Positions 23,333-32,563 are shown, numbered from the stretch's first letter. The stretch: 64,000 bases of DNA from Thermopolyspora sp040678635 (GCF_040678635.1 NZ_JBFATZ010000026.1:1-64000); one strand, 5' to 3'. Numbers and translations: made by a program. The notes: generated by a model from the letters alone, not told the origin.

Positions 23333-24343
23333 TCAGACGGGCTGGCAGCGGGCGAGCTGGGCCGTGGTGAGCATCGCCGCCACCGGGCCGGGCTCGCGCA
23401 GCCGGCTCACGCGGTCGCGGGCCTGGCGCTTCCAGCGCGCCACCCTGCGCCGGGACGCCGTCGCGCGGTAGGCCGCCAGGTGCTCGCGCGCCGCCCGGGG
23501 CGCGCCGCTCAGCTCGTAGCCGAACGCGGCGAGCCGGTCGCCGAGCACGGTCTCGCACAGCGCGATCTCCCAGGGCTCCAGCCGGTCCGCCCAGCTGCCC
23601 ACCCGCGCGCGCGTGACCTCCCGGTGGGTGTTGCTGTGCCACACCTTGTGCTCGGGGACCGCGATGCTCGCCACCTGGCGCGGGTCGCGCATCGCCGGGT
23701 CGTAGTCCTCGCCGAGGAACGTGCACAACGCGCGCAGCACGCTCTCGGGGTCGGCGGTCAGGTCCTCGTAGCGCAGCTCGAAGTAGGCGTCCGGCGGCAG
23801 CTCGGCCGCGTGCCTGCGGCCGTGGTCGATGGCCTCGGCCCAGTTCGACACCGCCGAGTACACGTCGCCGGTGTACCAGGGCATCTCCTTCAGCGACGCC
23901 ACGCAGTCCCGCCCGTCCCGGATCAGGTGCACGAACTGCGCGTCGGGGAACATCCGCCGGATCGTGCCGACGTGCTGGAAGTAGCTCGGCCGCTTGTCCC
24001 CCCAGCGCGGCTTGGCGAACCGCTGGGCGTACGACGCGAACGCGGTGCCGAGCACCGAGCCGAGGCTGCCGGGCGCGCGGACCGCCTCCTCGACGAACTC
24101 CCGCGCGTCCAGCCCGAGCTCGCGGAACTTGGTGCCCTTCCCGGTCGCGATCCACTCGGCGAGCGCCCGCCGGTTCGACGGCACCCGCATGTCGCCGTGC
24201 ACTCTGCGGTGGAAGTAGGCGGAGATCAGGAACCGGGTCTCCGGCGGAACCGCGATGCGTGGGTGCGAGTGCAGCATCAACTGCAGCAGCGTCGTCCCCG
24301 AACGCGGGCACCCGATGACGAAGATCGGCCTGTCCGACTGCAT
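23333..24343 (-). CDS. PAPS-dependent sulfotransferase, paralogue 1
   Basis: A 336-residue Sulfotransfer_3-type enzyme. The 5'-phosphosulfate loop is VIGCPRSGTTLLQ (residues 9-21), and the 3'-phosphate motif is VHLIRDGRDCVASL. ELRYEDL and the basic C-terminus are family features. It transfers sulfate from PAPS to a hydroxyl or amino group, probably on a surface glycan or glycolipid given the neighbours. It is about half identical by eye to the next gene, so the pair arose by duplication. Its ATG follows the previous stop by four bases. Confidence 0.85.
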   Translation of the reverse strand: MQSDRPIFVIGCPRSGTTLLQLMLHSHPRIAVPPETRFLISAYFHRRVHGDMRVPSNRRALAEWIATGKGTKFRELGLDAREFVEEAVRAPGSLGSVLGTAFASYAQRFAKPRWGDKRPSYFQHVGTIRRMFPDAQFVHLIRDGRDCVASLKEMPWYTGDVYSAVSNWAEAIDHGRRHAAELPPDAYFELRYEDLTADPESVLRALCTFLGEDYDPAMRDPRQVASIAVPEHKVWHSNTHREVTRARVGSWADRLEPWEIALCETVLGDRLAAFGYELSGAPRAAREHLAAYRATASRRRVARWKRQARDRVSRLREPGPVAAMLTTAQLARCQPV

Positions 24344-24347
24344 GAGA

Positions 24348-25385
24348 TCATTTCCCCCGTATGAGTTCTGGGGCGCGTTGCCCCGTCGTCAGAAGCGCCG
24401 CGACCGGGCCCGGCTCGCGCAGCCGGACCAGCAGGTCGCGGAGGGCGTCGTAGCGCAGCCTGCGGCGTGCCGCGACCGCCGCCTTCCGGTATTCGCGGCG
24501 CAGCGCGCGGGTCGGCCGCGGCGCGCCGCTCGGCTCGTAGCCGTGGTCGGCCATGCGCCTGCCGAGCATCGCCTCGCACAGCCCGGCCTCCCACGGCTCC
24601 AGCCGGGAGACCCAGCTCCCGGCCCGCCCGCGCAGCACCTCCCGGCGCACGTTGCGGTGCCAGTGCTTGTGGGCGGGCACCACGTCGGCCACCTGGCTCG
24701 GCTCCAGCATCGCCTCGTCGAAACGCTCCCCCAGGAACGCGCACAGCCGTTCCAGCGTCGCCCGCGGTTCGGCGATGAGGTCCTCGTAGCGCAGCTCGAT
24801 GTACGCGTCCGGGCGCAGCCGCCGCGCCGCCCGGCGGCCGAGGTCGATCGCCTCCGCCCAGCGGTGCACCGCCTCCGGGACGCCGCCGTTGAACCACGGC
24901 ATCTCCTTCAGCGACGCCACGCAGTCGCGCGGATCCCGGATCAGGTGGATGAACTGGGCGTCCGGGAAGACCCGCGTGATCACGTCGATGTGCCGGATGT
25001 ACGGCGGGCGCTTGTCCCCCCAGCGCGGCTTGCCGTGCCGCTCGGCGTACATCTGGTAGATGGTGCCGATCACCGAGCCGAGGGTGCCCGGCCCGGCCAC
25101 CACCCGCTCCACGAACGCCTCGGTGTCGAGCCCGAGGTCGCCGAACTGCCGGCGCGGCCGGGTGGCGATCCACTCGGCGAGCTGCCGGCGGTTCGACGGC
25201 ACCGTCAGGTCGCCGAACTTGCGGCGGCGGTTGTAGGCGTGCACGAGGATACGCGTCTCCGGCGGGATCGCGATGCGCGGGTGGGCGTGCAGCATCAGCT
25301 GCAGCAGGGTGGTGCCCGAACGCGGGCAGCCGACGATGAAGACGGGCCGGTCGAGCGGCTCGCGTTGCTCAGGCTGCTCAGGCAA
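24348..25385 (-). CDS. PAPS-dependent sulfotransferase, paralogue 2
   Basis: A 345-residue sulfotransferase with VGCPRSGTTLLQLML (residues 18-32) and FIHLIRDPRDCVASL. It parallels paralogue 1 throughout (GSVIGTIYQMY, WGDKRPPY, KEMPWFNGG, LEPWEAGLCE), with divergence where the acceptor would bind, so the two may modify different positions. A TTG at 25385 is taken as start because AAGGAGG lies six bases upstream; it overlaps the 3' end of the phosphatidyltransferase gene by eight bases. Confidence 0.85.
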   Translation of the reverse strand: MPEQPEQREPLDRPVFIVGCPRSGTTLLQLMLHAHPRIAIPPETRILVHAYNRRRKFGDLTVPSNRRQLAEWIATRPRRQFGDLGLDTEAFVERVVAGPGTLGSVIGTIYQMYAERHGKPRWGDKRPPYIRHIDVITRVFPDAQFIHLIRDPRDCVASLKEMPWFNGGVPEAVHRWAEAIDLGRRAARRLRPDAYIELRYEDLIAEPRATLERLCAFLGERFDEAMLEPSQVADVVPAHKHWHRNVRREVLRGRAGSWVSRLEPWEAGLCEAMLGRRMADHGYEPSGAPRPTRALRREYRKAAVAARRRLRYDALRDLLVRLREPGPVAALLTTGQRAPELIRGK

Positions 25386-26442
25386 GGACGCCCTCCTTGG
25401 GGTCCGGTACGACGGTCAGGTGAGGGGCCGGATGGGGAGACGTCCGCCGGGCGTTTCGCGGCTGGGGCAGGGCGGCGATCACCTCTGACCCCGCCTCCCC
25501 GGCGATCAGATGGGTCGGGTACGGCGCGGCCGCCACGCGGGCGATCTCCCGCGTCGCCAGCCAGATGCGGTAGACGAGACCGGCCTCGAACAGCACCAGC
25601 AGCAGGCTCCCCGAGACCGCCACCGGCAGCAGCGCCGCCGGGCCGATCAGCGGCGCGATCACGAACACCGCCGCGTGGTACTCGATGCCGCTCATCACGT
25701 GGGTGCGCACCCGGCGCCGGGCCAGCGCGCGGCGGAACCGGTCGAACCACGGGAACCGCGCCCGGAACCGCGCGTGCAGGTCGATGAGCGGACGCCCGTC
25801 GGGCACGACGGCCCCGACCGGGCCGCGCCCGCCCTCCCCGTCGCCGGGCACCGGGCCGCCCGACAGCAGGTCGCGCACGCCCGTCTGCGGGCTGCGGCTC
25901 AGGATGTCCTCGACGAACACGCACTCGGCCGACCAGCGCCGCGACGCCGCCTGTCTGGCCTGCTCGCGGGTGGCCTCGCGTACCCGCTTGAGCTGCGGGC
26001 CGTTGATGTAGCGGAACAGGTCGAGCAGCACCACAGCGCCGCCCATCAGCGGGTACGCCGGGTCCCCGGTCACCGCGTACTGCCCGCAGGCCAGGCCGGC
26101 CGCGCAGCAGGCCACCCGCAGGCGGTCGCCGACGTAGTCCAGCCACAGGCCGAACGGCGTGCCGGTCCCCTTCAGCCGGGCGAGCTTGCCGTCCACGCAG
26201 TCCACCACGAAGCTCAGGTAGAACAGCGCCGCCCCCGCGGCGAGCTCCCGCACGGCGAAGCAGGCCGCCGAGGCGAGGCCGAGGAGGATCGACAGCCGCG
26301 TCACCCCGTTGGGCGTGACCGCGGTGCGGTTGGCGATGAGCAGGGTCAGCCGGCACGCGAGCGGGTCCACCAGGAACACCGTCCACCAGGAATCCCGCGG
26401 TTTGCGAACCGCCTTGACTTCGTCGATCGTGAAGGCCGCCAT
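25378..26442 (-). CDS. CDP-alcohol phosphatidyltransferase family protein
   Basis: A 354-residue membrane protein. The CDP-alcohol signature D-x2-D-G-x2-A-R ... G-x3-D-x3-D is intact in VDCVDGKLARLKGTGT followed by LDYVGDRLR (about residues 80-105). Several hydrophobic segments surround it. A long cytoplasmic insertion (SRSPQTGVRDLL ... RRRVRT) and a Pro/Arg-rich C-tail are unusual extras. The enzyme moves a phosphoalcohol from CDP to an acceptor, making a phospholipid or polymer precursor. First gene of the minus-strand operon with the two sulfotransferases. Confidence 0.85.
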   Translation of the reverse strand: MAAFTIDEVKAVRKPRDSWWTVFLVDPLACRLTLLIANRTAVTPNGVTRLSILLGLASAACFAVRELAAGAALFYLSFVVDCVDGKLARLKGTGTPFGLWLDYVGDRLRVACCAAGLACGQYAVTGDPAYPLMGGAVVLLDLFRYINGPQLKRVREATREQARQAASRRWSAECVFVEDILSRSPQTGVRDLLSGGPVPGDGEGGRGPVGAVVPDGRPLIDLHARFRARFPWFDRFRRALARRRVRTHVMSGIEYHAAVFVIAPLIGPAALLPVAVSGSLLLVLFEAGLVYRIWLATREIARVAAAPYPTHLIAGEAGSEVIAALPQPRNARRTSPHPAPHLTVVPDPKEGVLA

Positions 26443-26619
26443 GGGGGTAAGGATGGTTGCTTCTCGTGGTCATGCCTCGACCTTCGGCGGTTGCCGGGGG
26501 ATCTCGTTGCGATGTCTTGACCGACGCCTGACATGAAGATCCGTTTTTTCCCCAAGCCTGCGGCCGGAGGCGGTCGCGGTGAGCTACATTCCTGTCACTC
26601 ACTGTTTGGGGGGAGACAC

Positions 26620-28224
26620 ATGCGCAAAGCCGCGCGTCTGGCGCGCAGGATCCGTCGTCGCGGGGCCGGGCGGGCCCGGAGGCTGCTCACCGGTCTGCGG
26701 GCCCGGAGGCTGCCCGAGGGCCGGATCCCGGTCAGGACCGCGCAGGGCACCCGGGTGGCGCGGGTGCGGGCGGACGCCGGGCCGCTTCAGGCGATGCGGG
26801 AGAACCTCGACCTGGTCTGCGCGGCGCTGTCCGGCGCGGGCGTGCCGTACTTCTGCGTGCGCCGGCTCGCCGGGAGCCCGCCGGCCGTGGGGGTGCCCGC
26901 CGTGCATCGGCAGCGGGCGCTCGCGGCGCTGGCGGACACCGGGGAGCCGCTGGTCGTCGGCGTCGACGCGGAGGGGCCCTTCCGGCCGCTGCGGCGCAAG
27001 ACGCTGCCGTCCCTGCTCACCGTGCCCGCCGTGCGGGTCGCCGGTTACTTCGCCAGCCCGTCGCGTACGCTCGTGCTCGGGCCGGAGTACGGCTGCGACC
27101 TGGAGTTCTGGCCCAGCGAGGGCGAGACGCTCGTGGCGCCGCGGCCGAACGCGGCCGTGCACGCGGTGCCGATCGAGGACGAGCCGGTCGAGGCCGGGGA
27201 GGAGCTGTTCAACCCCCTGGTCTCGGCGTCGCGGCGGCGCGAGACGCGGTATCGCACCCGGCGGGAGTTCGCGGTCAGGCTCGTCGACGACATCGAGTTC
27301 CCGATCGACGCGGTCTACACGTGGGTGGACGGCGGCGACCCGATGTGGCGGGCCCGGCGGGACGCGGCGCTCGCCGAGGCCGGCGGGCTCAACGAGTGGG
27401 CGGCCGGGGAGGCCCGGTACACCAGCCGGGACGAGCTGCGGTACTCGCTGCGGTCGCTGAACGCGTGCGCGCCGTGGATCCGGCATGTGTGGATCGTCAC
27501 CGACGGGCAGCGGCCGGACTGGCTCGACATCGACCACCCCGACGTCACCGTCGTGGACCACAAGGACATCTTCGCCGACCCGTCGGTGCTGCCGGTGTTC
27601 AACTCGCACGCGATCGAGACCCAGCTGCACCACATCGAGGGGCTCAGCGAGCACTTCCTCTACCTCAACGACGACTTCTTCCTCGGCCGGCCGCTGCCGC
27701 CGAGCACGTTCTTCGAGGCGAACGGCATCACCCGGTTCTTCCCGTCGGCGGTGCACGTGCCGTTCGGCGCGCCGGAGCGCGAGGAGTCGCCGGTGCACGC
27801 GGCCGGGATGAACAACCGGCGGCTGCTCGACGGGCTCACCGGGCGGGTGCTGACGCACAAGATGCGGCACGTGCCGTACGCGTTGCGGCGGGGCCTGCTG
27901 GCGGAGCTGGAGGAGCGGTTCGCGGCCGAGTTCGCGCGGACGGCGAGCCACCGGTTCCGCGACTGCCGCGACATCTCGGTGGTGTCCTCGCTCGCGCACT
28001 ACTACGGGTATCTGACCGGGCGGGCCGTACGGGGGACGATCGGCTACACCTACGTGGACATCGCGCTCGACCGCACCCGCCGCAAGCTGCGCAAAATGCT
28101 CGCGCTGCGGCACCACGACACGTTCTGCCTCAACGACACCGCGACCACCACGCCGGAGCAGGACCGGCTGCTGCGCAACTTCCTTGAGGCGTACTTCCCG
28201 ACGCCGAGCCCCTATGAGAGGTAG
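26620..28224 (+). CDS. Stealth-family sugar-phosphate transferase
   Basis: A 534-residue protein. The basic N-terminus (RKAARLARRIRRRG) is followed by a variable domain. The conserved Stealth regions are clear: CR1 IDAVYTWVDGGDP (229-241), CR2 RDELRYSLRS ... PWIRHVWIVTD, CR3 FNSHAIETQLHHIEGLSEHFLYLNDDFF (the D351-D352 pair), and CR4 around HDTFCLNDTAT. Stealth proteins transfer hexose-1-phosphate to make phosphoglycan capsules. A GGGGGGAG tract precedes the ATG. It is divergent from the phosphatidyltransferase operon and most likely builds the same surface polymer as the TagF fusion. Confidence 0.88.
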   Translation: MRKAARLARRIRRRGAGRARRLLTGLRARRLPEGRIPVRTAQGTRVARVRADAGPLQAMRENLDLVCAALSGAGVPYFCVRRLAGSPPAVGVPAVHRQRALAALADTGEPLVVGVDAEGPFRPLRRKTLPSLLTVPAVRVAGYFASPSRTLVLGPEYGCDLEFWPSEGETLVAPRPNAAVHAVPIEDEPVEAGEELFNPLVSASRRRETRYRTRREFAVRLVDDIEFPIDAVYTWVDGGDPMWRARRDAALAEAGGLNEWAAGEARYTSRDELRYSLRSLNACAPWIRHVWIVTDGQRPDWLDIDHPDVTVVDHKDIFADPSVLPVFNSHAIETQLHHIEGLSEHFLYLNDDFFLGRPLPPSTFFEANGITRFFPSAVHVPFGAPEREESPVHAAGMNNRRLLDGLTGRVLTHKMRHVPYALRRGLLAELEERFAAEFARTASHRFRDCRDISVVSSLAHYYGYLTGRAVRGTIGYTYVDIALDRTRRKLRKMLALRHHDTFCLNDTATTTPEQDRLLRNFLEAYFPTPSPYER

Positions 28225-28274
28225 GGTGTTGTGCCCTAAGTGACCCGAGTTACCCGTTTGAGGAGTATCGAGCC

Positions 28275-29018
28275 ATGCGACTGCCGATCAGGGTCGCGAC
28301 GTGTGCCGCGCTGATCGCCGCCGTCTGCGCGCCAACCCCCGCGTGGAGTAGTGCTCCCGCGAAGACGGTCGACTGCGCGAAGGTCAAGTGCATCGCGCTG
28401 ACCTTCGACGACGGCCCCGGACAGAAAGCCGGCAAGCTGCTCGACGCGCTGAAGAAATACAAGGTCAAGGCGACGTTCTTCCTTGAGGGGCAGTACGTCA
28501 AGGCCCGCCCGGAGCTGGCCAAGCGCATCGCGAAGGAGGGGCACGAGCTCGGCAACCACAGCTACACCCACCCCGACTTCACCAAGATGGACGAGTCCGC
28601 GATCGAGTCGGAGATCACCCGGACGCAGGAGCTCGTGCACAAGCTGACCGGCAAGTACCCGACCACGCTGCGGCCGCCGTACGGGCTCGCCAACGAGCGG
28701 GTGCAGGCCGTCGCCACCGAGCTGGGCCTGCCGATCGTGCTGTGGAACACCGGGTCGCAGGACTGGGCCACCCGCGACGAGAAGGCGATCTACAAAGAGG
28801 TGCTGAAGGGGGCGCGGCGTGACTCGGTCGTGCTCATGCACGACTGGGTGACGCAGACCGTCGACGTCATGCCCGCCCTGCTCAAGGCGCTGAAGGAGCG
28901 GGGCTTCCACGTGGTGCCCGTCTCGGCGCTGCTGCGCGGCAAGAAACTGGCGCCGGGCGAGGTCTGGCCCAAGGACGCCACGCACGCCGTCGAGACCTCG
29001 CCGCTGGTCGACGGGTGA
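28275..29018 (+). CDS. Secreted polysaccharide deacetylase (CE4), paralogue 1
   Basis: A 247-residue protein with a signal peptide (MRLPIRVATCAALIAAV, cleavage near AWS-S). The NodB domain has motif 1 TFDDGP, motif 2 GNHSYTHPD with two metal histidines, motif 3 LRPPYG, the W of LWNTGS and motif 5 VVLMHD. It removes N-acetyl groups from chitin- or peptidoglycan-type glycans outside the cell. GAGGAG precedes the ATG. Its TGA overlaps the GTG of the second deacetylase, so the two are co-translated. Confidence 0.88.
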   Translation: MRLPIRVATCAALIAAVCAPTPAWSSAPAKTVDCAKVKCIALTFDDGPGQKAGKLLDALKKYKVKATFFLEGQYVKARPELAKRIAKEGHELGNHSYTHPDFTKMDESAIESEITRTQELVHKLTGKYPTTLRPPYGLANERVQAVATELGLPIVLWNTGSQDWATRDEKAIYKEVLKGARRDSVVLMHDWVTQTVDVMPALLKALKERGFHVVPVSALLRGKKLAPGEVWPKDATHAVETSPLVDG

Positions 29019-29785
29019 CGATGTCGAAGCGTTCCCTCGCCGCCCGCGTTCTCGCCGCGCTGGCCGTGCTCGCCCCGGCGGCGCTCGTCCCCGCGGTGCT
29101 CGCCCCCGCGGCGCTCGTCCCCGCGGTGCTCGCCCCCGCCTCGGCCGCCGCCTCGGCCGACACCGCGCGGGTGAACTGCGCGAAGGTCAAGTGCATCGCG
29201 CTGACCTTCGACGACGGTCCCGCGCCCGTCACCACCGCACGGCTGCTCGACACGCTGCGCGAGCACCGGGTCAAGGCCACGTTCTTCCTGGTGGGCGAGC
29301 GTGTCGCGGAGCATCCCGCGATCGTGCGCCGGATGGCGAGGGAAGGCCACGAGATCGGCAACCACACCTACCGGCACCAGTCGCTGCCCGCGTTGCCGGA
29401 CTTCGACGTGGTCGAGGAGCTGAGCCGTACGCAGGAGGCCATCCGCGGCGTGACGGGCAGGCGGCCCACCTTGATGCGGCCGCCGTACGGGCACACCGAC
29501 GCGCGGGTGAGCGCCGTCAACGCCGAGCTCGGGCTGGCGCAGATCCTGTGGACCGGCACCACGCTCGACTGGTCGCTGCGTGACGTCGACGCCATCGGCG
29601 ACAAGGTGCTCGCGCTCGCCAAGCCGAACGGCGTCATCCTCATGCACGACGTGGTGCCGCACACGGTCAAGGCGATGCCCCGCATCCTGCGCGAGCTGCG
29701 CAAGCGGGGCTATCACCTGGTGACGGTCTCGACGCTGGCGGGCACCGGGCGCCTCACCCCCGGCTCGACCTTCCCGCCGCGCTGA
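29015..29785 (+). CDS. Secreted polysaccharide deacetylase (CE4), paralogue 2
   Basis: A 256-residue NodB-domain protein sharing CAKVKCIALTFDDGP with paralogue 1. Motif 2 is GNHTYRHQS, motif 3 MRPPYG and motif 5 VILMHD, so it should be active. The signal peptide contains a ten-residue block (LAPAALVPAV) twice in tandem, encoded by a 30-bp duplication at 29069-29128. That lengthens the hydrophobic core. The GTG at 29015 overlaps the previous stop; ATG 29021 is an alternative start. The 3' end overlaps the convergent acyltransferase gene by 73 bases. Confidence 0.88.
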   Translation: MTMSKRSLAARVLAALAVLAPAALVPAVLAPAALVPAVLAPASAAASADTARVNCAKVKCIALTFDDGPAPVTTARLLDTLREHRVKATFFLVGERVAEHPAIVRRMAREGHEIGNHTYRHQSLPALPDFDVVEELSRTQEAIRGVTGRRPTLMRPPYGHTDARVSAVNAELGLAQILWTGTTLDWSLRDVDAIGDKVLALAKPNGVILMHDVVPHTVKAMPRILRELRKRGYHLVTVSTLAGTGRLTPGSTFPPR

Positions 29786-30936
29786 GCCGGGAGCCGGTTC
29801 AGCCTGCGTCCCAGGCGCTGCATGGGCAGCTCGACGAACCCGTAGGTGAGCCGGCTCACCGCGAGCACCACCGCCAGGTACCCGGCCGCCAGCGCGAGTT
29901 GGGCGGCCGGGGGCAGCGCGCGGACGTCGCCGACGATCGCCACCAGCCAGCGCAGCATCGGGTGGTGCAGCAGGTAGAGCGAGTAGCTGATCAGGCCGAG
30001 CCAGACCAGCGGGCGCGGCACCCGCCGCCGCCGCAGCGCCATCGCGCCCGCGAACGTCGCGGCGGCCAGCGCGATCGTGGGCAGCCACACGTCCGGCCGC
30101 ACCCACCACCAGCCCGCCTGCGGCGCCCACACCGGGGCCACGGCCACCAGCGCCGCCACCGCCGCCACCGGCCACAGCGGGCCCGCGCCCCGCTCCCAGC
30201 GGTAAATCGCCGTCCCGGCGAACATCACCGCGAGGATCGCCGCGCCGAGCCAGACCACCCGGCTGCCGAGCAGCAGCGTCAGGGCCATCAGGCCGAGCGC
30301 GTACGCGGCGGGCGCCCGCCACCGGCCGGTGAGCAGGCAGGTCAGGCCGGCGGCGAAGACGACGGCGGAGATCACCGCGACCGGCGCGCCGGACAGCAGC
30401 GGCGCGGTCACCACCAGCCCGGTGCCCACCGCCACCAGGCCGAACGCCACCGCGACCGGGCCGCTGCGCCGGTGCAGCCCGGCGGTGAACAGGGCCGTGA
30501 CCAGCAGATAGAACACCATCTCGTACGACAGCGTCCATATCGTGTCCACGACGCCGGCGCCGTTGACGACGTCCACCAGCATCGTCAGGTGGGAGGCGAC
30601 GGAGCCGACGTCGCGCGCCACCTCGGCGCGTATCGGCACCCAGATCGCCGCCACGAGCACGACGGCGACCACCAGCAGATAGAGCGGGTAGAGGCGGAAC
30701 ACGCGGCTCACCCAGAACGTGCGCACGTCCCCCCGCTGCTCCAGCGAGGCCGGGATGATGTAGCCGCTGACCAGGAAGAACACCAGCACGCCGTACATGC
30801 CCGGGTTGAACCAGGTCGGCCGCAGGGACGGCACCAGCCAGGGCAGCGCGTGCTCGGCCACCACGGCCGTCGCCCCGACGCCGCGCAAGGCGTCCAGCCA
30901 GGCCAATCGAGTGGGGGTGCTGGGAGACTCAGGCAC
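29713..30936 (-). CDS. Acyltransferase-3 family membrane O-acyltransferase
   Basis: A 407-residue integral membrane protein with about ten hydrophobic segments. Family motifs are RLAWLDALRGVGATAVVAEHAL near the N-terminus (catalytic histidine in VVAEH), VFFLVSGYIIP, FWVSRVFRLYPLY and the later LISYSLYLLHHP. Acyltransferase-3 proteins acetylate or succinylate exported glycans and antibiotics. Next to glycan deacetylases and the surface-polymer genes it probably decorates the same polysaccharides. A GTG is taken as start; the ribosome binding site is weak. Confidence 0.85.
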   Translation of the reverse strand: MPESPSTPTRLAWLDALRGVGATAVVAEHALPWLVPSLRPTWFNPGMYGVLVFFLVSGYIIPASLEQRGDVRTFWVSRVFRLYPLYLLVVAVVLVAAIWVPIRAEVARDVGSVASHLTMLVDVVNGAGVVDTIWTLSYEMVFYLLVTALFTAGLHRRSGPVAVAFGLVAVGTGLVVTAPLLSGAPVAVISAVVFAAGLTCLLTGRWRAPAAYALGLMALTLLLGSRVVWLGAAILAVMFAGTAIYRWERGAGPLWPVAAVAALVAVAPVWAPQAGWWWVRPDVWLPTIALAAATFAGAMALRRRRVPRPLVWLGLISYSLYLLHHPMLRWLVAIVGDVRALPPAAQLALAAGYLAVVLAVSRLTYGFVELPMQRLGRRLNRLPAQRGGKVEPGVRRPVPASVETVTR

Positions 30937-31006
30937 TTGCCCTAACTTACCGCCACCAGGCCCACCAAACTGGACTACCGGCCGAATAGGGGTGCCAGGG
31001 AGCCAA

Positions 31007-32563
31007 TCATTCCCACTCGATGGTGCCCGGCGGCTTGCTGGTCACGTCGAGCACGACCCGGTTGATCTCGCGGACCTCGTTGGTGATGCGGGTGGAGATG
31101 CGCGAGAGCACCTCGTACGGCACCCGCGCCCAGTCGGCCGTCATCGCGTCCTCGCTGGTCACCGGCCGCAGCACCACCGGATGGCCGTAGGTGCGCTCGT
31201 CGCCCTGCACGCCCACCGAGCGTACGTCGGCGAGCAGCACCACCGGGCACTGCCAGATGTCCCGGTCGAGGCCCGCGCGGGACAGCTCCTCGCGGGCGAT
31301 CGCGTCGGCCTCGCGCAGGATGTCCAGCCGCTCCCGGGTGACCTCGCCGATGATCCGGATGCCGAGGCCGGGGCCGGGGAACGGCTGCCGCCACACCATC
31401 GCCGCCGGCAGGCCCAGCTCCTCGCCTGCCCGGCGCACCTCGTCCTTGAACAGCGTGCGCAGCGGCTCGACCAGGGTGAACTCCAGGTCCTCGGGCAGCC
31501 CGCCGACGTTGTGGTGCGACTTGATGTTCGCGGTGCCGGTGCCGCCGCCGGACTCGACCACGTCCGGGTACAGGGTGCCCTGCACGAGGAAGTCGACCGG
31601 GGCGTCGGCGGCGGCGATGATCGCGCGCTGCTCGTCCTCAAAGACGCGGATGAACTCGCGGCCGATGATCTTGCGCTTGGTCTCGGGGTCGGTGACGCCG
31701 GACAGGGCCTTGAGGAACCGGTCGGCGGCCTCCACGACGCGCAGCTTCACCCCGGTCGCCGCCACGAAGTCCCGCTCGACCTGCTCGGCCTCGCCCTTGC
31801 GCAGCAGCCCGTGGTCCACGAACACGCAGGTCAGCCGGTCGCCGATGGCCCGCTGCACGATCGCGGCGGCGACCGCCGAGTCCACGCCGCCCGACAGCGC
31901 GCAGATCGCCCGGCCCTCGGGGCCGATCCGCTCGCGCACCGCCTCGACCGCGTCCTCGACGATGTTGAGCATGGTCCAGTTGGGGCGGCAGCCGGCCGCG
32001 TCGAGGAAGTGCTTGAGCACCGCCTGGCCGTGCTCGGTGTGCAGCACCTCGGGGTGGAACTGCACGCCGTACAGGCCGCGCTCGGGGTCCTCCATCGCGG
32101 CCACCGGCGTCGCCTCGGTGGAGGCGGTCACGGCGAACCCCTCGGGGGCGGTACGGACGCTGTCGCCGTGGGACATCCACACCGACTGGGCGGCGGGCAG
32201 CCCGGCGAAGATGACGCCCTCGCGGGCGACCGTCAGCGGGGTGCGGCCGTACTCGGCGATCCCGGTCCTGGCCACCTCTCCGCCGAGGGCCTGGGCCATC
32301 GCCTGGAAGCCGTAGCAGATGCCGAACGTGGGCACCCCGGCCTGGAACAGCCCGTCGGGCACGGCGGGCGCGCCCTCGGCGTACACCGACGACGGGCCGC
32401 CGGAGAGGATGATCGCCTTCGGTTTACGGGCGAGCATCTCCGACACCGGCATCGTCGAGGGGACGATCTCGGAGTAGACGTGGCACTCGCGCACGCGGCG
32501 CGCGATGAGCTGCGCGTACTGCGCTCCGAAATCGACCACCAAGACCGTGTCGAAGTCAGACAC
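31007..32563 (-). CDS. guaA: GMP synthase (glutamine-hydrolysing)
   Basis: A 518-residue enzyme. The N-terminal class I amidotransferase has C in GICYGFQAMA, with H and E in GVQFHPEV. The ATP pyrophosphatase P-loop is ALSGGVDSAVAAA, and the C-terminal dimerisation domain ends PPGTIEWE. It converts XMP to GMP. Start choice: a GGAGGG sits six bases before the GTG at 32563, and VSDFDTVLVVDFG matches the family start; an ATG at 32578 would add five residues. It belongs to the guanine pathway with guaB at 39293 but is separated from it here. Confidence 0.95.
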   Translation of the reverse strand: MSDFDTVLVVDFGAQYAQLIARRVRECHVYSEIVPSTMPVSEMLARKPKAIILSGGPSSVYAEGAPAVPDGLFQAGVPTFGICYGFQAMAQALGGEVARTGIAEYGRTPLTVAREGVIFAGLPAAQSVWMSHGDSVRTAPEGFAVTASTEATPVAAMEDPERGLYGVQFHPEVLHTEHGQAVLKHFLDAAGCRPNWTMLNIVEDAVEAVRERIGPEGRAICALSGGVDSAVAAAIVQRAIGDRLTCVFVDHGLLRKGEAEQVERDFVAATGVKLRVVEAADRFLKALSGVTDPETKRKIIGREFIRVFEDEQRAIIAAADAPVDFLVQGTLYPDVVESGGGTGTANIKSHHNVGGLPEDLEFTLVEPLRTLFKDEVRRAGEELGLPAAMVWRQPFPGPGLGIRIIGEVTRERLDILREADAIAREELSRAGLDRDIWQCPVVLLADVRSVGVQGDERTYGHPVVLRPVTSEDAMTADWARVPYEVLSRISTRITNEVREINRVVLDVTSKPPGTIEWE

